Source: Gammaproteobacteria bacterium
Lineage (GTDB): Bacteria > Pseudomonadota > Gammaproteobacteria > Methylococcales > UBA2780
Length of the DNA: 9,440 bases
Direction of reading: 5' to 3'
NCBI GenBank assembly: GCA_003646305.1
Contig: QNFJ01000073.1
Location: 1 to 9,440, forward strand
Program-made: the position numbers and the translations under genes
In this document: positions 1 through 6,642 of the stretch, piece by piece
How the letters are laid out: each line of letters opens with the position of its first letter
Position numbering within the stretch: the stretch's first letter is position 1
The notes under the pieces: generated by a model
Databases searched by the model: none
Seen by the model: the letters and a program-made list of their open reading frames with translations, nothing else
Told to the model about the DNA's origin: nothing

Positions 1-46
1 CTTCTGGCTGAGATGAGAGTTTACTTATAAACTCTTCTAACTTCAT
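1..46 (-). CDS. 5' end of a gene cut by the window edge (possible HopJ family)
   Basis: An ATG at 46-44 overlaps the TGA stop of the DsbA-like gene by four bases (ATGA), and the frame stays open to the window edge. It gives the 15 residues MKLEEFISKLSSQPE. The same overlap joins the other genes of this operon, which is the main reason to believe the start. The pattern of an N-terminal helix followed by a short Gln-Pro-Glu segment resembles the start of HopJ-type proteins (small proteins annotated after a Pseudomonas type III effector but common in non-pathogens). That family call rests on memory of the family's N-terminus and on 15 residues only. That a gene starts here is fairly likely; its identity is a guess. 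Confidence 0.5.
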   Translation of the reverse strand, partial: MKLEEFISKLSSQPE

Positions 47-660
47 TTGGCCGCCGATTCTTGTTTGATCAGCTCATTGATAAGGTTGATAACGGCTTTA
101 TCAGATCCCGCCATCTTTTTTGTGATGAGGTATTTCTGAGCAACAACGATAGATGGGGTTGTGATTTTAGGGTTATCCGCCCATTCGCTACTAAGTCGTT
201 TAAAGTTGGCCTGTAGGATGTGGGTTGGCAAATTACCATTGATCTCCTGTTCACCATTAAACGCGACCAGCTCTTGCATGGAGTTGAGTCCAGGTGGCGT
301 TTGGTTGAGTGCTTTAAAGAGTGCAGCGTTAACATCATCTCCTTTACCGAGCATTTCGGCGCGGGTGTAGCTGAGCGCAAGTGCCCAGTTCTTTTGGCCG
401 AGTGTGCTGGGGCGACGAATAAAATAGACGTTCTCTGGTAGCGTTTGCAACCAACTATTTAAGTGACTATTAAGCTCAAGACTGGCTGGATTACTGTAAT
501 CGTAAAAAAAAGTGACCTCTATTTTGCCTTCGACGTAGCGGCTGCTTTTTAGCGCTATTTTTTGATAGTGAACGCCTTCTTTATAATCGGCGGCCAGCAG
601 GCTGTTCGAAAAGAGGAGTGTCAGTAGCGATAAGGCGACCAGTAAGTTTTTTTTGTTCAT
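43..660 (-). CDS. Periplasmic DsbA-fold (thioredoxin-like) protein without the CXXC active site
   Basis: The 205-residue product has a clear signal peptide: two Lys after the first residues, a Leu-rich core (6-17) and a likely cleavage after LLA at 23 or AA at 24. The mature part follows DsbA: YKEGVHY (26-32), the first strand EVTFFYDY (48-55), an inserted helical domain (about 85-160, including ALALSYTRAEMLGKG) and the cis-proline loop TTPSIVV (167-173, Pro169). Where DsbA has Cys-Pro-His-Cys after the first strand, this protein has Ser-Asn-Pro-Ala (56-59), and there is no cysteine anywhere in it. It therefore cannot do thiol-disulfide exchange by the usual mechanism. A chaperone, binding or scaffolding role in the periplasm is inference. 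The start overlaps the trpC stop by four bases, so it is probably translated with the trp operon, although no link to tryptophan synthesis is apparent. Confidence 0.85.
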   Translation of the reverse strand: MNKKNLLVALSLLTLLFSNSLLAADYKEGVHYQKIALKSSRYVEGKIEVTFFYDYSNPASLELNSHLNSWLQTLPENVYFIRRPSTLGQKNWALALSYTRAEMLGKGDDVNAALFKALNQTPPGLNSMQELVAFNGEQEINGNLPTHILQANFKRLSSEWADNPKITTPSIVVAQKYLITKKMAGSDKAVINLINELIKQESAAK

Positions 661-1463
661 TGAAAAAATAGTTCGTTGAGTTTTTCACCGGGTTCATCAG
701 CGCGCATGAAGGACTCACCGACTAGAAAGCTATGCACTTCGTGCTGTCTGAGCAGAGTAATATCTTCTTTGTTGTGAATGCCGCTTTCACTGACGACAAG
801 GTGGTTATCAGGGATTTCTGAAAGCAGATCAATCGTCGTGTTGAGTGAGGTCTCAAAGGTGCGCAGGTTGCGGTTGTTGATACCAATAAGCGGAAGATCA
901 AGCTTGAGAGCCCTTTCTAGCTCGTGACCATCATGAACTTCGGTAAGCACATCCATTTGTAACTCGGTTGCCAGCGAAGAAAGGTCGCGCATAAGCGGAT
1001 CATCGAGTGCAGAGACAATCAAGAGGATACAGTCGGCTCCAAGTGCTCTTGATTCAAAGATTTGATAAGGGTCGATCATAAAATCTTTTCGGAGAACCGG
1101 CAGGCTCACCTGCTTGCGGGCATCGAGAAGATATTGCTCATCACCTTGAAAAAAGTCGTGATCAGTTAAAACGGACAAGCAAGCAGCGCCGCCTTTTTCA
1201 TAGCTTTCAGCAATTTTAGCAGGATGAAAATCGGCTCTGATCACCCCCTTACTGGGTGAAGCCTTTTTAACCTCGGCAATCACAGCGGGAAGGTTTTGAT
1301 CGATATTCTTTTTTAATGCGCGATAAAAACCTCGGCAAGAATCAGCGGCTTCAGCCTCTTCTCTGACTGAAGCCAGAGGCCGTTTTGATTGTCGCTCAGA
1401 AACCTCTTCAGCTTTGCGAAGCAGAATCTTTTTGAGCACATCTGGTGGATTGGGTTTGCTCAT
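657..1463 (-). CDS. trpC: Indole-3-glycerol phosphate synthase
   Basis: The product converts carboxyphenylamino-deoxyribulose 5-phosphate to indole-3-glycerol phosphate in the cytoplasm, the fourth step from chorismate to tryptophan. Its 268 residues fit a monofunctional TIM-barrel enzyme, with no fused TrpF domain as in enteric bacteria. Expected catalytic and binding motifs are present: EVKKASPSKG (64-73, Glu64 and Lys66), LRKDF (124-128, Lys126), TEVH (174-177, Glu175), GINNRNL (194-200) and SESGI (225-229). The N-terminal extension of about 45 residues before the barrel is normal for the family and helps bind substrate. Both ends overlap neighbours by four bases (trpD upstream, the DsbA-like gene downstream). 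No strong Shine-Dalgarno is seen before the ATG, which fits translational coupling to trpD. Confidence 0.97.
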   Translation of the reverse strand: MSKPNPPDVLKKILLRKAEEVSERQSKRPLASVREEAEAADSCRGFYRALKKNIDQNLPAVIAEVKKASPSKGVIRADFHPAKIAESYEKGGAACLSVLTDHDFFQGDEQYLLDARKQVSLPVLRKDFMIDPYQIFESRALGADCILLIVSALDDPLMRDLSSLATELQMDVLTEVHDGHELERALKLDLPLIGINNRNLRTFETSLNTTIDLLSEIPDNHLVVSESGIHNKEDITLLRQHEVHSFLVGESFMRADEPGEKLNELFFQ

Positions 1464-2482
1464 GAGGAAAGCTGGTTGGTCACTTTAACCAGTTGCTCTA
1501 ATTTTTCGAGCGCGCCACCTGAGTCGATTGCATCGGTGGCCAGCTTGATTCCGGCCTCCAGTGAGTCGGCAAGGTCAGCAGCATAAATCGCTGCACCTGC
1601 ATTGAGTAAAACGATATCTCGTGCAGGTCCCGTTTGTTGTTCGAGAACATTTTTGAGAACAGATAGACTCTCTTCTATACCACCAACCGCGAGCGCTGAA
1701 AGTGGTGCGCGTTCAAAACCAAACTGCTCGGGTGTCACCTCGTAACAGGTCACTGCTCCCTCTTTTAACTCTGCAATCTGGGTCGGCGCATTGATACTGA
1801 TTTCATCAAGACCATCATCGGCATGTACCACGAGAACATGCTTGCTACCGAGATTCTTCAGTACATGAGCGAGTGGCTCTTGCCACTTTTTATCAAACAC
1901 GCCCATCAATTGGTGAGCGGCTCCTGCTGGGTTTGTTAGCGGGCCAAGCAGATTAAAAAGTGTTCGCACCCCAAGCTCTTTACGAGGGCCGATTGCATGT
2001 TTCATGGCGCTATGGTGTTTGGGTGCAAAGAGAAAGCCAAGGCCAATTTTTCGAATACACTGGCGAACCTGATCGGGAGTTAGGTCAAGATTGACCCCCG
2101 CTGCTTCCAGCACATCAGCACTTCCTGAGCGACTGGAAACAGAGCGATTACCATGCTTCGCCACTTTGCCGCCCGCAGCTGCCACCACAAAAGCAACGGT
2201 TGTTGATATATTAAAAGTGTTACAGCCATCGCCGCCTGTTCCACAGGTATCGATAAGGTGTGGCTCATTTAGCGATATTTTAGTGGCTAACTCCCGCATC
2301 ACCTGAGCGGCAGAACTGATTTCATCAACCGTTTCACCCTTGGCACGCAAAGCAACCAGGAAACCACCAATTTGGGCGGGTGTTGCGCCGCCACTCATGA
2401 TGGCTCGCATAATTTTACGCATATCGGATGGCTGTAGATCCTTATGATCCAGCAGTGTTTGGATAGCAGTTTGAATATTCAT
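1460..2482 (-). CDS. trpD: Anthranilate phosphoribosyltransferase
   Basis: The product transfers phosphoribose from PRPP to anthranilate, the second committed step of tryptophan synthesis. At 340 residues it is the usual monofunctional length, without the fused glutaminase domain found in Escherichia coli TrpD. Visible motifs are the PRPP-binding glycine-rich loop DTCGTGGDG (78-86), KHGNRSVSSRSGSAD (109-123), RKELGVRTLFNLLGPLTNP (167-185) and the metal-binding DGLDE (223-227). The N-terminal helical domain (1-65, with MRKIMRAIMSGGATPAQIGGF) and the alpha/beta domain occur in the expected order. It overlaps trpG by four bases upstream and trpC by four bases downstream. A GGAG lies about 14 bases before the ATG, farther than ideal, so coupled re-initiation is likely. 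Confidence 0.97.
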   Translation of the reverse strand: MNIQTAIQTLLDHKDLQPSDMRKIMRAIMSGGATPAQIGGFLVALRAKGETVDEISSAAQVMRELATKISLNEPHLIDTCGTGGDGCNTFNISTTVAFVVAAAGGKVAKHGNRSVSSRSGSADVLEAAGVNLDLTPDQVRQCIRKIGLGFLFAPKHHSAMKHAIGPRKELGVRTLFNLLGPLTNPAGAAHQLMGVFDKKWQEPLAHVLKNLGSKHVLVVHADDGLDEISINAPTQIAELKEGAVTCYEVTPEQFGFERAPLSALAVGGIEESLSVLKNVLEQQTGPARDIVLLNAGAAIYAADLADSLEAGIKLATDAIDSGGALEKLEQLVKVTNQLSS

Positions 2483-3069
2483 CGTTTTAAAAAATTCTCC
2501 AGTAGGTCGAAACCATGCTCTGTCAGGATAGATTCCGGATGAAACTGAACACCTTCAATATCCAGCTCTTTATGACGGATACCCATAATTTCTTCAAAGT
2601 TACCCTCAGCATCCTTTGTCCAGGCGGTGATCTCAAGGCAATCGGGAAGCGTCTCTTTCTCTATCACCAGTGAGTGGTAACGCGTAGCGATAAAAGGGTT
2701 ATTCAACCCCTCAAAAACCCCGTTGTCATAATGATAAACATCAGAGGTTTTGCCGTGCATAATCCGTTTCGCATGAGTAATCTTGCCGCCAAAGGCATAG
2801 CCGATGCTTTGGTGGCCCAGACAGACGCCAAGAATTGGAACGCTGCCGGCAAAAGCATGAATGGTATCCACAGAAATGCCTGCTTCTTTAGGCGTACAAG
2901 GTCCCGGTGAGATGACAATTTTATCTGGATTTAGCTGGCGGATATCCTCAACGCTTACCTGGTCGTTGCGAACAACGGTGACATCTGCTTTAAGCCCGCC
3001 CAAATATTGGACAAGGTTGTAGGTAAATGAATCGTAGTTATCGATCATTACAACTTTACGACGATTCAT
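2479..3069 (-). CDS. trpG: Anthranilate synthase component II (glutamine amidotransferase subunit)
   Basis: This is a class I glutamine amidotransferase that releases ammonia from glutamine and passes it to TrpE. The 196-residue product begins with the family hallmark IDNYDSFTYNLVQYL (9-23) and carries the oxyanion segment SPGPCTPKEAG (54-64). The nucleophile elbow is GVCLGHQSIG (81-90, Cys83) and the rest of the triad is QFHPES (175-180, His177 and Glu179), so the active site is complete. The HGKTS and RYHSLVIE segments are typical of TrpG and PabA. Because trpE and trpD flank it with four-base overlaps it is called trpG. The same subunit often also serves p-aminobenzoate synthase when no separate pabA exists, which cannot be judged here. 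Confidence 0.96.
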   Translation of the reverse strand: MNRRKVVMIDNYDSFTYNLVQYLGGLKADVTVVRNDQVSVEDIRQLNPDKIVISPGPCTPKEAGISVDTIHAFAGSVPILGVCLGHQSIGYAFGGKITHAKRIMHGKTSDVYHYDNGVFEGLNNPFIATRYHSLVIEKETLPDCLEITAWTKDAEGNFEEIMGIRHKELDIEGVQFHPESILTEHGFDLLENFLKR

Positions 3070-4559
3070 GAGCCTTGCCTTCCATCTATACCTGCTTCAG
3101 CCATGGTGACAGCGCGGAAAATTGCGCGCCCTTTATTCATTGTTTCATCCCATTCATTGCGGGGAACTGAGTCGTGGACGATTCCCGCGCCCGCCTGAAT
3201 ATGTAACTGACCATCTTTAATGACCGCAGTCCGAATGGCAATGGCTGTGTCGAGGTTTCCAGACCATGAGATATAACCCACTGCACCAGAATAAACACCT
3301 CGCTTGACCGGCTCCAGCTCTTCGATAATCTCCATCGCTCGTATTTTGGGGGCACCACTAACTGTTCCGGCGGGAAAGGTGGCTGAAAGCACATCAAAAG
3401 CATTGAGGCCCTCTTTCAATTCACCGGTTACATTGGAAACGATATGCATCACGTGGGAATAGCGTTCAATGAGCATATTCTCAGTCAATTCAATAGAATC
3501 AATTTTTGAGACGCGACCGGCATCATTCCGACCCAGATCGATCAGCATTAAATGCTCTGCCAGCTCTTTTGGATCGGCAAGCAGCTCTTTTTCCAGAGCA
3601 ATATCTTCTTCAATCGTTGCGCCGCGTGGGCGAGTTCCAGCAATGGGACGAACCGTCACTTGACCCTCTTCCAGTCGAACCAGAATTTCAGGGGAGGAGC
3701 CAACCACATGAAAATCACCCAAATTCAGAAAGTACATGTAGGGCGAAGGATTTAGGCAGCGTAGTGCACGATAGAGATCAAGTGGTTGCGCCTGAAAAGG
3801 AATCGAAAGCCGTTGTGAGATCACGACCTGCATCACATCGCCTTCGACAATGTATTCCTTGATGCGCTTAACCGCTGCTTCAAAACCCTCTTGAGTAAAA
3901 CCCGAAATAAAGTCAGATTCGGAGACTTTACGTGGTGAGTGTGACTGGCTTTTGGAATGAGCCTGAACTTCACGCAAACGCCGCGCAAGCTGGTTTAGTC
4001 GCTGTTGTGCCTGCTCCCAGCTATCAGTTTCTTCAGGGTTGGCGTGGGTGATAATTTGTAGTTTTCCACTAAGGTTATCAAAAACCAGAATCTCTTCTGA
4101 CACCATCAGCAAAATATCAGGATTATCAAGGGGATCTTCTTTGCCTGTCGATTTTAACCGAGGCTCAATATAGCCAATCGTTTCATAGCCAAAATAACCA
4201 ACCAGTCCACCATTAAATCGGGGAAGTCCGGCTATTTCGGGGACGTTAAAACGGCTGGAAAACTGCTCAACCCATTCGAGTGGATTACTGGTTTTTGCGG
4301 TTTCGATAACGTTGCCGTCTTTTTCGACACAAATGTCATCATTTTTAATCTTAACAACCGTCTGACAAGGAAGCCCAATGATCGAATAACGCCCCCATTG
4401 CTCACCACCGTGAACCGATTCAAAAAGATAAGAGTAGGGACCGTCAGCCAGTTTTATATAGGCACTGAGTGGCGTATCGAGATCAGCAAGAATCTCTCGG
4501 CTAACAGGAATGCGGTTATAGCCCTGTTGGGCCAGTTGTTGAAATTGTTCTAAGTTCAT
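3066..4559 (-). CDS. trpE: Anthranilate synthase component I
   Basis: The product makes anthranilate from chorismate using ammonia supplied by TrpG, and is the first and normally feedback-regulated enzyme of tryptophan synthesis. The 497 residues match free-standing TrpE. The N-terminal domain holds YLFESVHGGEQWGRYSIIG (44-62), whose LFES corresponds to the LLES region implicated in tryptophan feedback binding. The chorismate-binding domain holds GDVMQVVISQRL (240-251), SSPEILVR (288-295), IAGTRPRG (306-313), LIDLGRND (339-346), GTVSGAPKIRAMEI (398-411) and QAGAGIVHDS (455-464). All key motifs are intact, so an active, feedback-sensitive enzyme is expected. No good Shine-Dalgarno precedes the ATG. 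It follows gph after a 114-base gap, the only real gap in the operon and the natural place for trp-specific regulation. Confidence 0.97.
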   Translation of the reverse strand: MNLEQFQQLAQQGYNRIPVSREILADLDTPLSAYIKLADGPYSYLFESVHGGEQWGRYSIIGLPCQTVVKIKNDDICVEKDGNVIETAKTSNPLEWVEQFSSRFNVPEIAGLPRFNGGLVGYFGYETIGYIEPRLKSTGKEDPLDNPDILLMVSEEILVFDNLSGKLQIITHANPEETDSWEQAQQRLNQLARRLREVQAHSKSQSHSPRKVSESDFISGFTQEGFEAAVKRIKEYIVEGDVMQVVISQRLSIPFQAQPLDLYRALRCLNPSPYMYFLNLGDFHVVGSSPEILVRLEEGQVTVRPIAGTRPRGATIEEDIALEKELLADPKELAEHLMLIDLGRNDAGRVSKIDSIELTENMLIERYSHVMHIVSNVTGELKEGLNAFDVLSATFPAGTVSGAPKIRAMEIIEELEPVKRGVYSGAVGYISWSGNLDTAIAIRTAVIKDGQLHIQAGAGIVHDSVPRNEWDETMNKGRAIFRAVTMAEAGIDGRQGS

Positions 4560-4673
4560 GAGATGGGGCTCTGCAAATATAATGTTGAAAAGTGGTTAAG
4601 TGCTTTTCATCTGTGCCATCGCACTCTATTTGCCTGCTCTTGTCTGTTGCTGCTCATGAGTATGCTGCCGATT
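4560..4673 (-). promoter_or_regulatory. gph-trpE intergenic region with possible trp leader ORF and hairpin
   Basis: This is the only break in an operon otherwise joined by four-base overlaps. Reading the minus strand, an ATG at 4657-4655 opens a 16-codon ORF (MSSNRQEQANRVRWHR, stop 4609-4607) with one Trp codon at position 14. The stop overlaps the first arm of a perfect 7-base inverted repeat, TGAAAAG / CTTTTCA (4609-4603 and 4592-4586, 10-base loop), placed about 27 bases before the trpE ATG. The arrangement recalls a trp leader. However, there is only one Trp codon, no Shine-Dalgarno for the ORF and no U-run after the hairpin, so a classical attenuator is not shown. I found no convincing -35/-10 pair here. 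Confidence 0.3.
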
Positions 4674-5351
4674 CTATATTACTTTTAGATATTGTGGGAT
4701 TTCGGCAACGGAGTTTATCACTCTGTCTGGGTGAAAGTCTTCTATTCTGCGCCCCTGGTTGTAACCGTAGTTAACGCAGATAATTCCAAAGCCAGCTGCC
4801 CTTGCTGCCAGAATGTCATTATTGGAGTCTCCAATCATCACGGCCTCATTTGCTGGACAGCCAAAATAGTCCGCTGTTTTGAGTAGAGGCATTGGGTGCG
4901 GCTTGATGTGTGGGTAGCTATCACCACCGACTACCTGCTCAAAATAACCCTCGATACCAAGCTGTGCCAGTATGGGCCGGACAAAGCGAAGTGGCTTGTT
5001 AGTGATGCAAGCGATCTTAACGCCGGTTTTCTGCAAGTTTTCCAGTCCATCATTAACTCCTTCATACAACTCGCTAAAGTGGCAGATATTTTTCTCGTAC
5101 AGCGCGAGAAAAATAGAGAGTGCTTTCTCAAGCAAGGGGTGAGATTGCTCGGACTCCAGTTTTCGAGTCAGCATACGCTGCACTAATTTGGGCGCACCAT
5201 TACCGACCCAATGACGCACCTGGTCGTCTGTGACCGATTCTAGCCCAAGCTCCGCAAGCATCTCATTACCCGCATAGGCGAGATCAAGCGCACTATCGAC
5301 CAATGTACCATCAAGGTCAAAGGCAACCAGTTTATAGCCGCTTTTGTTCAT
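4674..5351 (-). CDS. gph: Phosphoglycolate phosphatase (HAD superfamily)
   Basis: A cytoplasmic HAD hydrolase that removes phosphate from 2-phosphoglycolate, which arises from DNA repair and from the Rubisco oxygenase reaction. The 225 residues carry all four HAD motifs: FDLDGTLVDS (11-20, nucleophile Asp12 and acid/base Asp14), TNK (117-119), Lys150 in IKPHP and GDSNND (174-179). The helical cap at about 20-95 marks the Gph/CbbZ type of subfamily I. The ATG overlaps the rpe stop by four bases, and the rpe-gph-trpE order is conserved in many gammaproteobacteria, which supports the gph assignment over other small HAD phosphatases. Substrate specificity is inferred from context and family. Confidence 0.92.
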   Translation of the reverse strand: MNKSGYKLVAFDLDGTLVDSALDLAYAGNEMLAELGLESVTDDQVRHWVGNGAPKLVQRMLTRKLESEQSHPLLEKALSIFLALYEKNICHFSELYEGVNDGLENLQKTGVKIACITNKPLRFVRPILAQLGIEGYFEQVVGGDSYPHIKPHPMPLLKTADYFGCPANEAVMIGDSNNDILAARAAGFGIICVNYGYNQGRRIEDFHPDRVINSVAEIPQYLKVI

Positions 5352-6019
5352 TTTGCCTTGCTTAACTCATCGCGCATTTGTGAGATGACGTTCTGATAGT
5401 CAGATTGCCCAAAAATGGCTGAACCTGCGACAAACGTATCGGCACCTGCTGCAGCAATTTCGCGAATATTATCGATCTTAACGCCGCCATCAATTTCGAG
5501 GCGAATCTCTTTTCCACTGGCATCAATTAATTTGCGCACTTCGCGGAGCTTATCGAGTGTCGAGGGGATAAAAGATTGGCCGCCATAACCGGGGTTAACG
5601 GACATCAGCAATACCATATCAATTTTATCCAACAGATAATCGAGATAATGCAGGGGTGTTGCGGGGTTTAAAACCAGCCCTGCTTTGCAGCCATTCTCTT
5701 TGATTAGCTGAACCGTTCGATCAAGGTGCTCAGAAGCTTCTGGGTGAAATGTAATGTAGCTTGCGCCGGCTTTTGCAAAGTCAGGAATCAGTCGGTCAAC
5801 AGGCTTAACCATCAGGTGGACATCAATTGGTGCGGTGATGCCGTAATTCCGAATTGCCTGGCAGACCAACGGACCGATAGTCAGGTTAGGTACGTAGTGA
5901 TTGTCCATTACATCAAAATGGACAACATCTGCACCGGCTTTTAGAACATTATTAACCTCTTCACCCAATCGAGCAAAGTCGGCTGAGAGAATGGAGGGGG
6001 CAATCCAGAAATTCTGCAT
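5348..6019 (-). CDS. rpe: Ribulose-phosphate 3-epimerase
   Basis: The product interconverts ribulose 5-phosphate and xylulose 5-phosphate in the pentose phosphate (and, if present, Calvin) pathway. The 223-residue TIM-barrel has every family signature: IAPSILSADFARLGEE (6-21), VVHFDVMDNHYVPN (32-45, metal ligands His34 and Asp36), DVHLMVKP (66-73, His68), LMSVNPGYGGQSF (138-150), LEIDGGV (174-180, catalytic Asp177) and AGSAIF (198-203). The start matches the usual family N-terminus, a few residues before the IAPS motif. The bases just before the ATG are A-rich (aactaaaacaaaacc) without a Shine-Dalgarno. It is the first gene of the minus-strand operon and overlaps gph by four bases. Confidence 0.97.
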   Translation of the reverse strand: MQNFWIAPSILSADFARLGEEVNNVLKAGADVVHFDVMDNHYVPNLTIGPLVCQAIRNYGITAPIDVHLMVKPVDRLIPDFAKAGASYITFHPEASEHLDRTVQLIKENGCKAGLVLNPATPLHYLDYLLDKIDMVLLMSVNPGYGGQSFIPSTLDKLREVRKLIDASGKEIRLEIDGGVKIDNIREIAAAGADTFVAGSAIFGQSDYQNVISQMRDELSKAK

Positions 6020-6128
6020 GGTTTTGTTTTAGTTAAAAAAAGTGGATACTTTACTTTATATGGGCGCAATCTGAAACTGGCCCAACAAAAAGAGACAATA
6101 CTTATAAAAAATTGAAAGAGGATAGGTG
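6020..6128. promoter_or_regulatory. Divergent intergenic region, likely promoters for both operons
   Basis: Both neighbouring gene sets start here and face away from each other, so promoters in both directions are expected. On the minus strand TTTCAG (6076-6071) lies 17 bases from TAAAGT (6053-6048), a weak sigma70-like pair for rpe, each element about four of six matches. On the plus strand CTGAAA (6071-6076) lies 17 bases from GACAAT (6094-6099), also about four of six, upstream of the small membrane-protein gene. The two proposed -35 elements use the same bases on opposite strands, so at most one reading per direction is tentative. No terminator hairpin or clear operator is seen. Position is the main evidence. 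Confidence 0.4.
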
Positions 6129-6566
6129 ATGGATAAAAAAGCAATTGCAATTGGTGTGGCTGTTTTTACCGGGTTATATATTTTTCATGTAGTGATTATT
6201 CCCCTTTTGGCCAGTATGTCTGATAAAAATATTTTAGCCGGTTCATTGATTTGGATGGCGCACCAGTCTTTAGGTTTCTTAACCTGTATCATTGCGGGGA
6301 TTGTGGCCGGTGGGATAGCGGGAAAATCAGGCTTTAAGCATGGCTTTATTGTTGGCATGTTAGGGACTGTTTTGTCAGCATTGCTGGCCTCCATGATGCC
6401 GGAATCACCGATCAGTAGCTTTCCATTAGGCATAAGAGTTGTTAGCTGGTTGCTGGTGAATGGTGCGATTGCAGGGTTGGCAGGCCTTTTTGCTGTAAGT
6501 TTCATTGAGAAAAAGAATAGAAAGCCTGAGGACGAGAGTAAGGATAAAGGAGGCTTTGCAGCCTGA
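6129..6566 (+). CDS. Small four-helix inner-membrane protein of unknown function
   Basis: I do not recognise the family with confidence. The 145 residues show about four hydrophobic segments: 5-28, about 45-64, 71-89 and 98-126. Between the second and third is a glycine-rich turn, GIVAGGIAGKSGFKHG (57-72). The tail is charged and probably cytoplasmic (127-145, EKKNRKPEDESKDKGG). The small size and Gly/Ala-rich helices resemble uncharacterised bacterial families such as TIGR04086 or DUF5518, but this is only an impression. The start is chosen at the ATG (6129) because the AGAGGA at 6117-6122 is then correctly spaced. A GTG immediately before it (6126) is an alternative that adds one residue. 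It is the first gene of the plus-strand set, 76 bases before the CopD-family gene. Confidence 0.8.
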   Translation: MDKKAIAIGVAVFTGLYIFHVVIIPLLASMSDKNILAGSLIWMAHQSLGFLTCIIAGIVAGGIAGKSGFKHGFIVGMLGTVLSALLASMMPESPISSFPLGIRVVSWLLVNGAIAGLAGLFAVSFIEKKNRKPEDESKDKGGFAA

Positions 6567-6585
6567 TCGAGGCTGGGTAACCCAA

Positions 6586-6642
6586 ATGACTGAAACAACA
6601 GAAACTGTCCCCGATAATCAGATGAACAAGGAACCAAAGTAA
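6586..6642 (+). CDS. Possible 18-codon ORF abutting the CopD-family gene
   Basis: An ATG at 6586 opens a frame that encodes MTETTETVPDNQMNKEPK and stops with TAA directly against the ATG of the next gene. It lies in the 76-base gap after the small membrane-protein gene, in a different frame. The peptide is hydrophilic and shows no known motif. No Shine-Dalgarno precedes its ATG. The AAGGAA at 6628-6633 inside it is well placed to serve the next gene. Stop-start abutment could allow coupled translation, but an ORF this short is easily produced by chance. Confidence 0.2.
   Translation: MTETTETVPDNQMNKEPK

Noticed and set aside
657..1463. Bifunctional TrpC-TrpF fusion as in enteric bacteria.
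   Set aside because: The protein ends at residue 268, right after the IGPS barrel. The next frame encodes an exported DsbA-like protein, not TrpF.
3506..3862. A 118-codon plus-strand ORF inside trpE.
   Set aside because: It is antisense to the conserved chorismate-binding domain of TrpE, all of whose motifs are intact.
4560..4673. Rho-independent terminator between gph and trpE.
   Set aside because: The only hairpin (7-base stem, 10-base loop) is A/T-rich and is not followed by a T-run on the minus strand.
6575..6583. Inverted repeat GGGTAACCC just after the small membrane-protein gene, considered as a terminator.
   Set aside because: The arms are only four bases with a one-base centre and there is no following T-run, so it cannot form a useful terminator hairpin.
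6185..6637. A 150-codon minus-strand ORF opposite the small membrane protein.
   Set aside because: The plus-strand frame has a ribosome site, four clean hydrophobic helices and a fitting context. The antisense product is low-complexity and lacks a recognisable domain.
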